Under the pieces are notes generated by a model. It had not been told where the DNA came from. It saw nothing but the letters and a program-made list of their open reading frames with translations, and searched no databases. A program made the translations under genes and the position numbers. Shown piece after piece: positions 44,024 to 53,351 of a stretch of 64,000 nt of DNA (its first letter is position 1; every line of letters starts with the position of its first letter). Source of the stretch: Hydrogenothermus marinus. GTDB taxonomy: Bacteria > Aquificota > Aquificia > Aquificales > Hydrogenothermaceae. Location: the NCBI RefSeq assembly GCF_003688665.1, contig NZ_REFO01000014.1:1-64000 (forward strand), in the 5' to 3' direction.

Positions 44024-44888
44024 CGAATGTGCAGAGCTTTATCTTTCATATATTGCAGATAAATCAGAAAATACAGTAAAAAACTATAAAATAGATTTAA
44101 AACAGTTTGCAGAAGTTGTAAAAGATAAAGATATTGAAGAAATAACAAAAGCAGATATTGCCAAATTTAGAATGGTGCTACAATCCAAAAAATTAAAATC
44201 TTCAACAATAGCAAGGAAACTTGCATCTTTAAACTCTTTTTTTCAGTACTTAATAGACCTTGACTTAATCTCTTCATCACCAATAACTAAATCCCATAGA
44301 CCTAAAATAAATAACAAAATACCATCCTCACTTACATATGAAGAAGTAAAGAAATTAATAGAAAAAACAGATAATCTTATGGACAGAGTAATAGTTAAAT
44401 TATTTTTAACTACAGGACTTCGTTCTTCAGAACTTCTTGGAATAAAAAGAGAAGATATAGTAATAGAAAGAGATGGAAAGATTTACAATATAGACTTTGT
44501 GTTAGAAGATATAAAAGAAACAGATATAGCTTTTATAAAAATCTTAGGAAAAGGAAATAAAGAAAGACTTGTTCCAATTTCAGGAGATACTTTAAAAGAG
44601 TTTACTGAATATTTAAAAAAGTATGATGTTAATCCTGTTTTCCCTATATCTTATATTATGCTATGGAGAAGAATAATAAATCTTGGTAAAAAAGCAGGAA
44701 TTTATCTTCATCCTCATAAATTAAGACATACTGCAGCAACTTTAGCCTTACAATCAGGAGCAGAATTGAGGGTTATTCAGGAACTTTTAGGTCATGCCTC
44801 ACCTTTAACAACAGCAAGATATGCAAAAGTAAATCGAAAACAATTAGTAGAAATTACAAAAAATTTATCTAAAACTATAATGGAATAA
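44013..44888 (+). CDS. xerC: Tyrosine recombinase of the XerC/XerD type
   Basis: 291 residues, N-terminal SAM-like DNA-binding domain (about 1-90) and catalytic domain with Arg in TTGLRSSELLG, HxxR in HPHKLRHTAA, His in LLGHAS and the nucleophile Tyr in TARYAKV. It probably resolves chromosome dimers at dif; whether it is XerC or XerD, or the only Xer of the cell, cannot be told from this window. There are no phage or integron genes around it, so a housekeeping role is likely. Confidence 0.87.
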   Translation: MKISECAELYLSYIADKSENTVKNYKIDLKQFAEVVKDKDIEEITKADIAKFRMVLQSKKLKSSTIARKLASLNSFFQYLIDLDLISSSPITKSHRPKINNKIPSSLTYEEVKKLIEKTDNLMDRVIVKLFLTTGLRSSELLGIKREDIVIERDGKIYNIDFVLEDIKETDIAFIKILGKGNKERLVPISGDTLKEFTEYLKKYDVNPVFPISYIMLWRRIINLGKKAGIYLHPHKLRHTAATLALQSGAELRVIQELLGHASPLTTARYAKVNRKQLVEITKNLSKTIME

Positions 44889-44941
44889 ATTTATTTTATA
44901 ATATAAAATTAATTATTAAATGAAATTTGAGGTTAATAGAT

Positions 44942-45370
44942 ATGTATGAGAAAAGATTGCAAGAAAATCCTTTTATGACAAATTCAAAATTTTTACAAGA
45001 GTTTAAAGAAGAAACAGAGCTTGATAGAATATTAAAATTTTTAACTGTTCCAGGCAGAAGTGGAATATATATATCAAGAATAGAAATACAAAAATTAGCA
45101 AAAGCTATTGGTGTAGATGTACCAGTAAAAGAAAGAAGAGAAATGTTAAAAGATATTTTTATATATGCAAAACAGATGAATAAAACAATAGATTTATTAA
45201 ATACAATTATTGATTTTATAGATTATAAAATAAGCCAGTATAAAGAGGTTGAAGACAATTTCCCTTCAAGTAAAGTAATTACTGAAAGATGGATTAAAAA
45301 AGCAGAAAAAGCTAAAGCCATAGTAGAAAATATGAGAAAAGAGGCAGAACTACTTAAAGACATATATTAA
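44942..45370 (+). CDS. Hypothetical helical protein
   Basis: 142 residues from ATG 44942, with GAGG at the right distance (the TTG at 44927 overlaps the ribosome site). All helical, charged, no signal peptide; a VPGRSGIYISRIEIQKLAKAI segment is the most specific-looking part. I do not recognise the family. It follows xerC/D by 53 bases. Confidence 0.6.
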   Translation: MYEKRLQENPFMTNSKFLQEFKEETELDRILKFLTVPGRSGIYISRIEIQKLAKAIGVDVPVKERREMLKDIFIYAKQMNKTIDLLNTIIDFIDYKISQYKEVEDNFPSSKVITERWIKKAEKAKAIVENMRKEAELLKDIY

Positions 45371-45555
45371 TCTTTATCTGAAAGGAGTTTACCTCCTTTT
45401 GCCCAGTTTTCTCTTTCTACTTCATCTATTACAATATAAATTGCTTCTGGTGGCTTATTAGCAACATCTTGTAAAACTTTAGTAATACCTTCTACTATTT
45501 TCTGTTTTTGCTCCTTAGTCAATTTACCTGCAACTTTAACATTTACATAAGGCAT
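45367..45555 (-). CDS. 4-oxalocrotonate tautomerase-family protein
   Basis: 62 residues, the usual size. Pro2 after the start Met (MPYVNVKVAGKLTKEQK) is the catalytic N-terminal proline of the family, and the end KPPEAIYIVIDEVERENWAKGG matches too. Acts on small keto-enol substrates; the true substrate is unknown. Start behind AGGAGG. Confidence 0.88.
   Translation of the reverse strand: MPYVNVKVAGKLTKEQKQKIVEGITKVLQDVANKPPEAIYIVIDEVERENWAKGGKLLSDKD
45381..45400 (+). terminator. Possible terminator after the gene at 44942
   Basis: Stem AAAGGAG/CTCCTTT with a five-base loop and TTTT, 10 bases after the stop. It lies within the end of the tautomerase coding region, so it may be a coincidence. 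Confidence 0.3.
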
Positions 45556-45615
45556 TTAATCCTCCTGAAAGTTTTTTTATTTTTATCATTAAGTATTATA
45601 TAGTATAAAGCTGTA

Positions 45616-45825
45616 ATGAAAGCTTATAAAAATGTCCCTGAACCTAAATTTGTAATAGCTGTTGGAGATTGTGTTTTAGATGGAGGAGTATTTAAAGGAA
45701 GTTATGCAATTATGGATGGTATAAAAGATAAACTTCCTGTAGATATATGGATAAAAGGCTGTCCACCTGAACCTATAGATATAATTTCTGGACTTTTAAA
45801 ACTTTTTGAAAATATAGAAAAATAA
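45616..45825 (+). pseudogene. 3' remnant of a NuoB/hydrogenase small-subunit-like gene
   Basis: 69 codons matching only the C-terminal third of NuoB-type subunits: PEPKFVIAVGDCVLDGG (with one cluster Cys), GSYAIMDGI, then KGCPPEPIDIISGLLKL with the last cluster Cys. The N-terminal part with the adjacent Cys pair is missing, and a TAG stop lies 13 bases before the ATG. No ribosome site is seen. It has no other complex I or hydrogenase genes around it, so it is probably a relic of a lost or moved operon. Confidence 0.75.
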
Positions 45826-45827
45826 AA

Positions 45828-46778
45828 CTATACATATTTTTTAACTTCTTTTAAAACCATTTCAGGAGTTATAGCTTTAAAACATCTATAATCTTTATAT
45901 TTACACTCTTTTTTCCCATGTAAATCACAAGGTTGACATTTTAAATCTGCAAACAAAAAACTTCCTTCATCTTCTAAAGGATAAAATCCAAAATAAGGAT
46001 GAGTAGCACCATATATCATAATAACCTTTGTCCCAACTGATCTTGATAAATGAGCTATTGCACTATCATTACTTATTGTAAGTTTTGCTTTTGATAAAAC
46101 TGCTAAGGACTGTCTTAAAGATAATTTTCCTCTTAAATCTAAAACATTTTTATATTCATTTTTATCTTTTTCTAAATCTTCTTTTGAACCTACTAAAACA
46201 ATATTTTCATTTAAATTTTCTATTACTTGTTTAAAATATGGATAAATTTTACCTTTATATCTTGCTCCTGTTCCTATAGCTATAAAATTTTCAGGTATCT
46301 CTATATTTGGAAAATCTTTTTCATCTAATATAAGCTTTGGCTTATAATCTCCTTTTATATTTAAATTTTCTAAAGGTTTAAGATATGCTTTTAAAACATT
46401 AAAATTTTGAAGATTTACAAAATTTTTTAAAAAAGGCTTTATTAATAATCTTCTTTGTAGCGATTTTTTATTATACCTTAATGTTTTTATACCTGAAAAA
46501 AAAGAAATTAAAAAAGTTCTTAAATTTGAATGAAGATCAAGAATTAAGTCAAAATCTTTTAAACTTTTTGAAAAACTTTTTATATCCTTTACCGTTTTTA
46601 AATCTTTTTTATTTAATCCTACAAGCTTTTCTATTCTATAATCTTTTTCAAAAAGGGTATCAAAAGGTTTGAAAGTAATAAATGTTATTTTATAACCTTT
46701 TTCATATAAAGGCTGTAAAACTACAGAAGATAATGCTACATCTCCTAAGGAAGAAAATCTAATTACTGCTATTTTCAA
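45828..46778 (-). CDS. Glycosyltransferase family 9 (heptosyltransferase type)
   Basis: 316 residues. N-terminus KIAVIRFSSLGDVALSSVVL and the nucleotide-binding C-terminal half with ISNDSAIAHLSRSVGTKVIMIYGATHPYFG are typical of ADP-heptose:LPS transferases. Adds sugars to the LPS core, consistent with lpxA and lpxI. First ATG used. It follows a TPR gene with a two-base gap. Confidence 0.9.
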   Translation of the reverse strand: MKIAVIRFSSLGDVALSSVVLQPLYEKGYKITFITFKPFDTLFEKDYRIEKLVGLNKKDLKTVKDIKSFSKSLKDFDLILDLHSNLRTFLISFFSGIKTLRYNKKSLQRRLLIKPFLKNFVNLQNFNVLKAYLKPLENLNIKGDYKPKLILDEKDFPNIEIPENFIAIGTGARYKGKIYPYFKQVIENLNENIVLVGSKEDLEKDKNEYKNVLDLRGKLSLRQSLAVLSKAKLTISNDSAIAHLSRSVGTKVIMIYGATHPYFGFYPLEDEGSFLFADLKCQPCDLHGKKECKYKDYRCFKAITPEMVLKEVKKYV

Positions 46779-46780
46779 GT

Positions 46781-47101
46781 TTATAACATACTCTTAAGTT
46801 GTTCTATTTCTTGTTGAAATTCAGCTACCATAGTTGGATGATTATACTTAGTTGCTTTTTCTATTCCTCTTTCATAAGCCTCTATTGCATTTTCATAATC
46901 TCCAAGATTTACATAACATTGAGCTAAGGTTCTATATCCTGCACCTTCATCATCATGTAAAGCTAAATACTTTTTTAAATATATAATTGCATTTTCATAA
47001 TCACCTTGTTTGTAATATTCCATTGCAAGACCATATAATCCAAGAGGATTATTTGGATCCTTTTCTAAAGCCTTTTTTAATGAATTTATTCTATCACTCA
47101 T
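46781..47101 (-). CDS. TPR-repeat protein
   Basis: 106 residues, about three tetratricopeptide repeats (PLGLYGLAMEYYKQGDYENA, GYRTLAQCYVNLGDYENA and a partial third). No signal peptide. A protein-interaction scaffold with unknown partner. Overlaps the creatininase-family gene by eight bases, so co-translated. Confidence 0.85.
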   Translation of the reverse strand: MSDRINSLKKALEKDPNNPLGLYGLAMEYYKQGDYENAIIYLKKYLALHDDEGAGYRTLAQCYVNLGDYENAIEAYERGIEKATKYNHPTMVAEFQQEIEQLKSML

Positions 47102-47837
47102 TATTAACTCCTTTTTCTAAAATCTTTTTTATTTCTTCAATTGTAGTTCTAACTGCTTCTTCTAATATTATTTTCCCATATTTTTCTTTTGCAAGCCAAG
47201 AGGCTGATTCCATTCTTCCATCTGGATAGATGTTTTTAAACTCATATCTATTTAAAGGCCAGTAAGTATTTGGCTTTTCTATATCTTTTTCTAATTTTGG
47301 CTTTATTTTAAAAGCTTCAGGTCTTAAATATTTTGTAATTGATATTTCAGAAGGTGTTGCATGATGTCCTTCTTTATCACCAAATAAATCATAAACTAAG
47401 TCTTGAACCTCTTTCAATAAAAACCAAGATATTATTGCATAAATTCCTTCTTTATTTTCATATTTAAGTTGATCAAAAGCAGTTTTAACTGGATTAATAT
47501 TTCCACCATGTCCATTTATAAATATTATCTTTCTAAATCCATGTTCTAAAAAAGAAGAAACAATCTCTTTAATCAGATTAATATAAGTAATTGGCGATAA
47601 AGTGGCTGTTCCGGAAAAAGCCATATGATGCTGAGACATACCATAAGGAAGTGTTGGTGCAACAACTACTTCTATTCTTTTTCCTACTTCTCTTGCTACT
47701 GCTTCTGCTGTAATAAAATCTGTTCCAATTAATCCATAAGGGCTATGCTGTTCAACAGAACCTATAGGAATTAAGATAATATCTTTTTCTTGTAGATAAG
47801 CTTGCACCTCTACATAAGACATATTTTCAAGTAGCAT
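47094..47837 (-). CDS. Creatininase/MftE-family amidohydrolase
   Basis: 247 residues. Metal-binding motifs typical of the family: PIGSVEQHSPYG (Glu, His), GTDFITAE (Asp), the MSQHHMAFSGT stretch, and INGHGGN. Family members include creatininase, riboflavin-pathway ArfB and mycofactocin MftE; the substrate here cannot be told. It overlaps the HhH gene by 11 bases and the TPR gene by eight. Confidence 0.88.
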   Translation of the reverse strand: MLLENMSYVEVQAYLQEKDIILIPIGSVEQHSPYGLIGTDFITAEAVAREVGKRIEVVVAPTLPYGMSQHHMAFSGTATLSPITYINLIKEIVSSFLEHGFRKIIFINGHGGNINPVKTAFDQLKYENKEGIYAIISWFLLKEVQDLVYDLFGDKEGHHATPSEISITKYLRPEAFKIKPKLEKDIEKPNTYWPLNRYEFKNIYPDGRMESASWLAKEKYGKIILEEAVRTTIEEIKKILEKGVNNE

Positions 47838-48132
47838 CTTTCACCTTTATATATTCTTTAAATTTTTTAAAATTTCTTAAAAATTTTAACTGATTAATAT
47901 TTTTAATATAACCTTTTTTATCTCTAAGCTTTATGATATTTTCAGCTGTTTTCTTGCCAATATATGGAATAGATATTAGCTGATTTAAGTTTGCTTTATT
48001 TATATTCACTAACAAATCTTTTTTTGTATATTTGTTAGATGGCTTAAAGAAAGTATAACTAAAAATTATTGCTGTAAAAATTACTAAAAATAAATTGATT
48101 TTGTATTTTTGAAACTTTGCAATATCTATCAT
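47827..48132 (-). CDS. ComEA-like helix-hairpin-helix protein
   Basis: 101 residues: one N-terminal membrane helix (about 12-28) and a C-terminal double HhH domain (VNINKANLNQLISIPYIGKKTAENIIKLR). This is the ComEA layout, a membrane-bound DNA-binding protein of natural competence; comF is at the window end. It overlaps nurA by four bases. A general HhH DNA-binding role is also possible. Confidence 0.82.
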   Translation of the reverse strand: MIDIAKFQKYKINLFLVIFTAIIFSYTFFKPSNKYTKKDLLVNINKANLNQLISIPYIGKKTAENIIKLRDKKGYIKNINQLKFLRNFKKFKEYIKVKDAT

Positions 48133-49295
48133 ATAAGTTCTTCTCTGCCTGTAAGCTCATTTTGCAAACCAAGAATAATCTCTATATTTTTCATATCTTC
48201 ATTTGTAATTCTTACCTGTTTATCTGCTCTAATAAGATAAAATGGATAACTCCCTGAAGCTAAATAATTAAGATAATCTAAAATCTCCTTAGGATTTACA
48301 GTTTCTCTATTTGGATTTTCATAAACTTCAATTAAAGATATTGTTCTTCCTATGTTATATTTAGCATAAAAATACTTTATTGTAATATCTTTTAAAGCAG
48401 ATGCTATTTTATTTTCAAGCTTTTCAAAAACTTCTGAAAATTCCCATTCTTGGGTTTTTTGTTTTGCTTTACTTTCAAAAGATATTGTTATTGGCTCTGT
48501 ATATCCTGTATCTCTTATAAATTTATGTAGTATTCTAATATCTGGAATTGATCTATTAAAAAGCTCTGTATCTGTTGATGTTTTAGCAACTCCTATAACA
48601 AGAGGATTATGCTCAAGTCCATAAAAAAGCTCATATAAAACAAGTAGATACTCAAAATAAACAAGTTTTGATAAAAATGCTTCTAAAATATCTCTTCTTG
48701 GCTTTTCATTAAGTCTTTCTTTAATCTGCATCTGTGCTTTAATTTGTATCTCTTCACTAAAGGAAGTAATATCAAAATCAAAGAGCTTTTCTTTTATATC
48801 TTTTATTAAACTACCTGCTGCATTTGCAAGTTCTCCACCAAACTCTTTATCAATAAACCAGTTTGTTTTTGGTGGTGGAACAATAAATTTTGATGATAAG
48901 GTTCCATCTATTAAAAGTAAATCTGCTTTTTCTTTGTTTGCAAGTTTTACAATTGATTTTAACTCTGATAAAAACATTAAAAGTCTAAAATAGCTATCTG
49001 CTTTTTCTGTAATTTTTATTACAGATATATTTATATCTCCAACTAATTCTTCTATTTTTTTTCCATTTTTTTGTCCATAAGAAAATCCTGAAACTGCATA
49101 AAGATAAAATCCAAGATAATGTTTTTTATTTATACTTCCATCTTCTCCTATGGCAAATATTTTTTTCTTTGTTGGTTGATAACTATTCCATTTTTCTAAA
49201 ACTTCTTTTTCTGAGATATTTTCTGAAATTTTAGGAATTAATTCTGATAACTGATTTTGAAGCTTCTTAGCTTTTTTTAAAATTTCTGGATGCAT
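48129..49295 (-). CDS. NurA-domain 5'-3' nuclease
   Basis: 388 residues with the NurA pattern: an early Asp in AIGEDGSINKKHYLGFYLY (about 48-66), LLIDGTL around 138, and a late ENPNRETVNP block. In archaea and some thermophilic bacteria NurA resects DNA ends with the HerA translocase. herA is not adjacent, unlike the usual pairing. Minus strand, between glnA and the HhH protein. Confidence 0.82.
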   Translation of the reverse strand: MHPEILKKAKKLQNQLSELIPKISENISEKEVLEKWNSYQPTKKKIFAIGEDGSINKKHYLGFYLYAVSGFSYGQKNGKKIEELVGDINISVIKITEKADSYFRLLMFLSELKSIVKLANKEKADLLLIDGTLSSKFIVPPPKTNWFIDKEFGGELANAAGSLIKDIKEKLFDFDITSFSEEIQIKAQMQIKERLNEKPRRDILEAFLSKLVYFEYLLVLYELFYGLEHNPLVIGVAKTSTDTELFNRSIPDIRILHKFIRDTGYTEPITISFESKAKQKTQEWEFSEVFEKLENKIASALKDITIKYFYAKYNIGRTISLIEVYENPNRETVNPKEILDYLNYLASGSYPFYLIRADKQVRITNEDMKNIEIILGLQNELTGREELI

Positions 49296-49310
49296 ATATC
49301 TATTTTATCA

Positions 49311-49334
49311 AAAAAAGCCCCATTAAGGGGCTTT
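49311..49334 (-). terminator. Terminator of glnA
   Basis: Stem AAAGCCCC/GGGGCTTT with a five-base loop; on the minus strand it is followed by a T7 run. It lies seven bases after the glnA stop. Confidence 0.9.
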
Positions 49335-49340
49335 AGATTA

Positions 49341-50768
49341 TTAGATGTCGTAGTAAAGTTCAAACTCTTTTGGATGAGGTACAAGTCTTATTGCATCTAC
49401 TTCTGCTTGTTTTGTTTCAATCCACATATTTATAAAATCTTCATCAAAAACGCCGCCTTTAGTTAAAAATTCCATATCTTCTTTTAATGCATCTATTGCT
49501 TCTTGGAGTGAACCAGGCATAGAAGGAACATCCGAAAGTTCTTCAGGAGTCATTGAATAAATATCTTTATCTAAAGGTTCTCCTGGATGGATTTTATTTT
49601 CAATACCATCAATTGCTGCCATTAATAAAGCAGTAAATGCTAAGTATGGATTTGATGATGCATCAGGGAATCTACATTCTATTCTTTTAGCTTTTGGTGA
49701 TGCAGAACCCATTGGTATTCTTATAGCTGCTGATCTATTTCTTGCAGAATAAGCAAGTCTTACAGGTGCCTCAAATCCAGGTACAAGTCTGTGGTAAGAG
49801 TTTGTTGTTGGATTTGTAAATGCTGCTATAGCTTTTCCATGTTTTATAATTCCACCAATAGCATAAAGAGCTATTTCAGAAAGTCCTGCATATCCATCAC
49901 CTGCAAAAAGGTTTTCATCTCCTTTCCATATTGAGAAATGAGTATGCATACCAGAACCATTATCACCTGCAAGAGGTTTTGGTAAGAAAGTTACAAATTT
50001 TCCATGTCTATATCCTACATTTCTTAAAACATATTTGTATTTTAATACATTGTCTCCTGTAGTAATAAGCTCATCAAATCTAAAGTTTATCTCTCCTTGT
50101 CCTGCAGTACCAACTTCATGGTGTTCCCTTTCTACAGTTATACCAACTTCTTCAAGAGTTTTTACCATATCTCTTCTAATTTCTGCTGTTTTATCAAGTG
50201 GAGGTACTGGGAAATATCCTCTTTTATAAGGAGTTTTATATCCAAGATTTGGCATCTCTTCTCTACCAGTATTCCACCAACCTTCAATAGAATCTACTTC
50301 ATAGTAAGAATGATTAGAACCATTGCTAAATTTAATATCATCAAAAATGAAGAACTCAGCTTCAGGTCCAAAAAATGCTATATCACCAATTCCTGTTGAT
50401 TTTAAGAACTCTAAAGCTTTTGCTGCTATCTGTCTTGGATCTCTGTTATAAGGTTCTTTAGTAATTGGATCTACAACAGAGCATACAAGAGAAACAGTAG
50501 GATCTTCAATGAATGGATCAATAAATGCAGATTTTGGATCAGGGATTAAAAGCATATCTGATTCTTGGATACCTTTCCAACCTCTGATAGATGAACCATC
50601 AAAAGGAACTCCTTCTTCAAAAGTTTCTGATGAAAACTCATGGGAAGGAATAGTTAAATGTTGCCATTGCCCAAAAGGATCTGAGAATTTTAAATCAATA
50701 AAAACTATACCTTTTTCTGAGATAACTCTCATTACATCATCTGGTGTTTGGCATTTGATCATAGCCAT
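49341..50768 (-). CDS. glnA: Glutamine synthetase type I
   Basis: 475 residues. Beta-grasp N-terminus (VFIDLKFSDPFGQWQHLTIP), catalytic domain with GPEAEFFIFD, AGQGEINF, NGSGMHTHFS, NSYHRLVPGFEAP and RNRSAAIRIP. The stretch KDIYSMTPEEL has a Tyr at the adenylylation position of GSI-beta, so covalent control is possible. Makes glutamine from ammonia. It follows glnB by 37 bases on the minus strand, and a terminator follows it. Confidence 0.97.
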   Translation of the reverse strand: MAMIKCQTPDDVMRVISEKGIVFIDLKFSDPFGQWQHLTIPSHEFSSETFEEGVPFDGSSIRGWKGIQESDMLLIPDPKSAFIDPFIEDPTVSLVCSVVDPITKEPYNRDPRQIAAKALEFLKSTGIGDIAFFGPEAEFFIFDDIKFSNGSNHSYYEVDSIEGWWNTGREEMPNLGYKTPYKRGYFPVPPLDKTAEIRRDMVKTLEEVGITVEREHHEVGTAGQGEINFRFDELITTGDNVLKYKYVLRNVGYRHGKFVTFLPKPLAGDNGSGMHTHFSIWKGDENLFAGDGYAGLSEIALYAIGGIIKHGKAIAAFTNPTTNSYHRLVPGFEAPVRLAYSARNRSAAIRIPMGSASPKAKRIECRFPDASSNPYLAFTALLMAAIDGIENKIHPGEPLDKDIYSMTPEELSDVPSMPGSLQEAIDALKEDMEFLTKGGVFDEDFINMWIETKQAEVDAIRLVPHPKEFELYYDI

Positions 50769-50805
50769 ATAAATAACCTCCTAAAAATATTATATTTTAA
50801 TATTA

Positions 50806-51147
<342 letters not shown>

Positions 51148-51178
51148 CTATCCTCCATCTTTTTACTTTATTTTATAA

Positions 51179-51194
51179 ATCAAATTTTATGCCA
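51179..51194 (-). promoter_or_regulatory. Candidate sigma-54 promoter of glnB-glnA
   Basis: On the minus strand TGGCATAAAATTTGAT, close to the sigma-54 consensus TGGCAC-N5-TTGCW; the -24 block matches except for the last base and the -12 block reads TTGA instead of TTGC. It lies about 35-50 bases before the glnB ATG. Two upstream repeats (51232-51241 and 51263-51272) may be activator sites. Confidence 0.4.
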
Positions 51195-51231
51195 GTTTTT
51201 ATTTAAATTTTTCTAATTTTTTCTTACAAAG

Positions 51232-51272
51232 TTGCACAAAATTTATTCAAAATTAAATATTTTTGCACAAAA
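51232..51272 (-). promoter_or_regulatory. Direct repeats upstream of glnB, possible activator sites
   Basis: TTGCACAAAA (plus strand) at 51232-51241 and again at 51263-51272, 31 bases apart, about three helical turns. GCAC is half of the NtrC site. They lie 38 and 69 bases beyond the -24 block of the proposed promoter. Confidence 0.35.
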
Positions 51273-51273
51273 A

Positions 51274-52707
51274 TTATGCATTTAAATCAAATATTACTGT
51301 TTTTATTTCTGTATAATCTTCTATTGCAAATTTAGGCCCTTCTCTACCTATCCCGCTTCCTTTAACTCCTCCATAAGGCATATGATCTGCTCTAAATGTT
51401 GGTATATCGTTTATTATAACACCACCAACTTCTGCATTTTCAATAAATTTCCATGCATTTTTTATATTATTTGTAAATACTCCAACTTGAAGGCCATAAT
51501 TTGTTTTATTTACAAGTTTAATAGCTTCATCTATATCTTTAAATCTTTTTACAGTAACAACTGGTGCAAAAGCTTCTTCATAAAATAGTTTACTATCTTC
51601 TGCTACATCTACTATTAAAGTTGGTTGAAATACTGTTTTATCTTCAGCACATGCAATACCACCTTTTACAAGTTTAGCACCTTTTTCTACTGCTTCTTCT
51701 ATCCATGATCTTATTCTATTAACTTCATCTACTGCAATTACAGGTCCAACATCTGTTCTTTCATCCATAGGATCACCAAATTTTAGTTTTGAAACTTCTT
51801 CTTTAAGAATTTCTTGAAACTTATCTGCTACTTTTTCATGTACTAAAATTCTTTGTACTGATATACATACTTGTCCTGCTATTGCAAAACCACCAAGTAC
51901 TGATTTTTTAGCAGCCACTTCAAGATTAGCATCTTCATCTACAACAACTGCTGAGTTTGAACCAAGTTCTAATACTAATTTTTTTAATCCTGCTTGTTTC
52001 GCTATAATTTCACCAACTTTTAAACTTCCTGTAAATGAAACAACTCTTACATCTGGATTTGTTGTCATTTCTTGTCCTACATCAGCAAATCCTGGGATAA
52101 TAGATACTGCTTCTTCAGGTACTCCTGCTTCTAAAAATATTTCACAAAGCATTGTTGGAGAAATAGGTGTTCTTTCTGAAGGTTTTAATATAAACGGACA
52201 TCCTGCAGCTATAGCAGGGGCTATTTTATGGGCTGTAAGATTTAATGGAAAATTAAAAGGTGTAATACATGCTACTATGCCGGCAGGCTCTCTAAAGTAA
52301 AAACCTTTTTTACCTTTTCCATTTGGTGATGCATCCGTAGGAAAATATTCTCCTCCTATTCTTTTAGCTTCTTCTGCTGAAAAAGTAATTGTATTTATGG
52401 CTCTATCTACTTCTGTTCTTGCCTCTCTTATTGTTTTTCCTACTTCATAAACAATCGCTTTTGCTATTTCTTCTTTTTTATTTTCTAAAATATTTGCCGC
52501 TTTTAAAAGTATTTTATATTTTTCATAAGCAGTTAATTTTTTTAGTTTTTCAAGTCCAATTTTTGCTTTTTCAATAGCTTTTTTTACATCTTCTGGTGAA
52601 CCTTTTGGCACTTGTCCTATTTTTTTTAGAGTATATGGATAAATTACATCTATCTTTTCTTCTTTATTTACAGGCTTACCACCAATATACATTGGAAAGT
52701 CATACAT
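51274..52707 (-). CDS. NAD(P)-dependent aldehyde dehydrogenase
   Basis: 477 residues. Catalytic Cys281 (GQVCISVQR) and Glu247 (LELGSNSAVVV), with the coenzyme motifs FTGSLKVG and CITPFNFPLN. Sequence style resembles lactaldehyde/non-phosphorylating glyceraldehyde-3-phosphate dehydrogenases, but the substrate cannot be read. It stands alone, with its own GGAGG-preceded ATG. Confidence 0.9.
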   Translation of the reverse strand: MYDFPMYIGGKPVNKEEKIDVIYPYTLKKIGQVPKGSPEDVKKAIEKAKIGLEKLKKLTAYEKYKILLKAANILENKKEEIAKAIVYEVGKTIREARTEVDRAINTITFSAEEAKRIGGEYFPTDASPNGKGKKGFYFREPAGIVACITPFNFPLNLTAHKIAPAIAAGCPFILKPSERTPISPTMLCEIFLEAGVPEEAVSIIPGFADVGQEMTTNPDVRVVSFTGSLKVGEIIAKQAGLKKLVLELGSNSAVVVDEDANLEVAAKKSVLGGFAIAGQVCISVQRILVHEKVADKFQEILKEEVSKLKFGDPMDERTDVGPVIAVDEVNRIRSWIEEAVEKGAKLVKGGIACAEDKTVFQPTLIVDVAEDSKLFYEEAFAPVVTVKRFKDIDEAIKLVNKTNYGLQVGVFTNNIKNAWKFIENAEVGGVIINDIPTFRADHMPYGGVKGSGIGREGPKFAIEDYTEIKTVIFDLNA

Positions 52708-52772
52708 AATTAAACCTCCAAAATTTATTATTTATTTTAAAATAAATATAAAAATATATAAAGGTATTTTAA

Positions 52773-53315
52773 TTGCTTGATTATATTATAGGAAATATAG
52801 TAGAAATTTTAGAGGATTCAGTAATTATAGAAACAAGTGGATTTGGCATTAAAGTACATACTCCTCATAAATTTTCTAAAGGAAAAGAGAAAATATATAC
52901 TCATCTTGTAATAAAAGAAGAAAATATTAAACTTTTTGGATTTAAAGATAGAAAATCAAGAGATTTATTTTTAAAGCTTATAGATGTTAAAGGTGTTGGA
53001 GTAAAACATGCATTTTCAATATTAAAAAATCTATCAATAGAAGAAATTTTCAATATTATAGAAAATCAAGATATAAATTCCTTATCAAAAATCCAAGGAA
53101 TTGGTAAAAAGACTGCATCAAGGATCATTTTAGAACTAAAAGGAAAACTTAATTTTAATGAAAATGAACTCATTAATGAAGCAGTAGATGCATTAATATC
53201 CTTAGGTTTTGAAAAAGATAAAGTAATAAAAATAGTATCTCAAATATCTAAAAATACAAAAGATATAGAAAGTATAATAAAGCTATCCCTTCAAAAACTT
53301 TCAGAAAAAGGATAA
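52773..53315 (+). CDS. ruvA: Holliday junction DNA helicase subunit RuvA
   Basis: 180 residues, slightly short. OB-fold N-terminus LDYIIGNIVEILEDSVIIETSG, two HhH motifs (LIDVKGVGVKHAFSIL and LSKIQGIGKKTASRIILELKGKL) and a C-terminal domain that contacts RuvB (ALISLGFEKDKVIKIV). TTG start (52773), about eight bases after AAAGG. ruvB and ruvC are elsewhere. Confidence 0.94.
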   Translation: MLDYIIGNIVEILEDSVIIETSGFGIKVHTPHKFSKGKEKIYTHLVIKEENIKLFGFKDRKSRDLFLKLIDVKGVGVKHAFSILKNLSIEEIFNIIENQDINSLSKIQGIGKKTASRIILELKGKLNFNENELINEAVDALISLGFEKDKVIKIVSQISKNTKDIESIIKLSLQKLSEKG

Positions 53316-53351
53316 AATAAAGTTATAACTAAACTACAAGGTGAAAAGATA

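Noticed and set aside
44013-44888. Xer-type recombinase as sign of a mobile element
   Set aside because: No phage, integron or transposon genes, no attachment-site repeats and ordinary neighbours; a housekeeping Xer is more likely.
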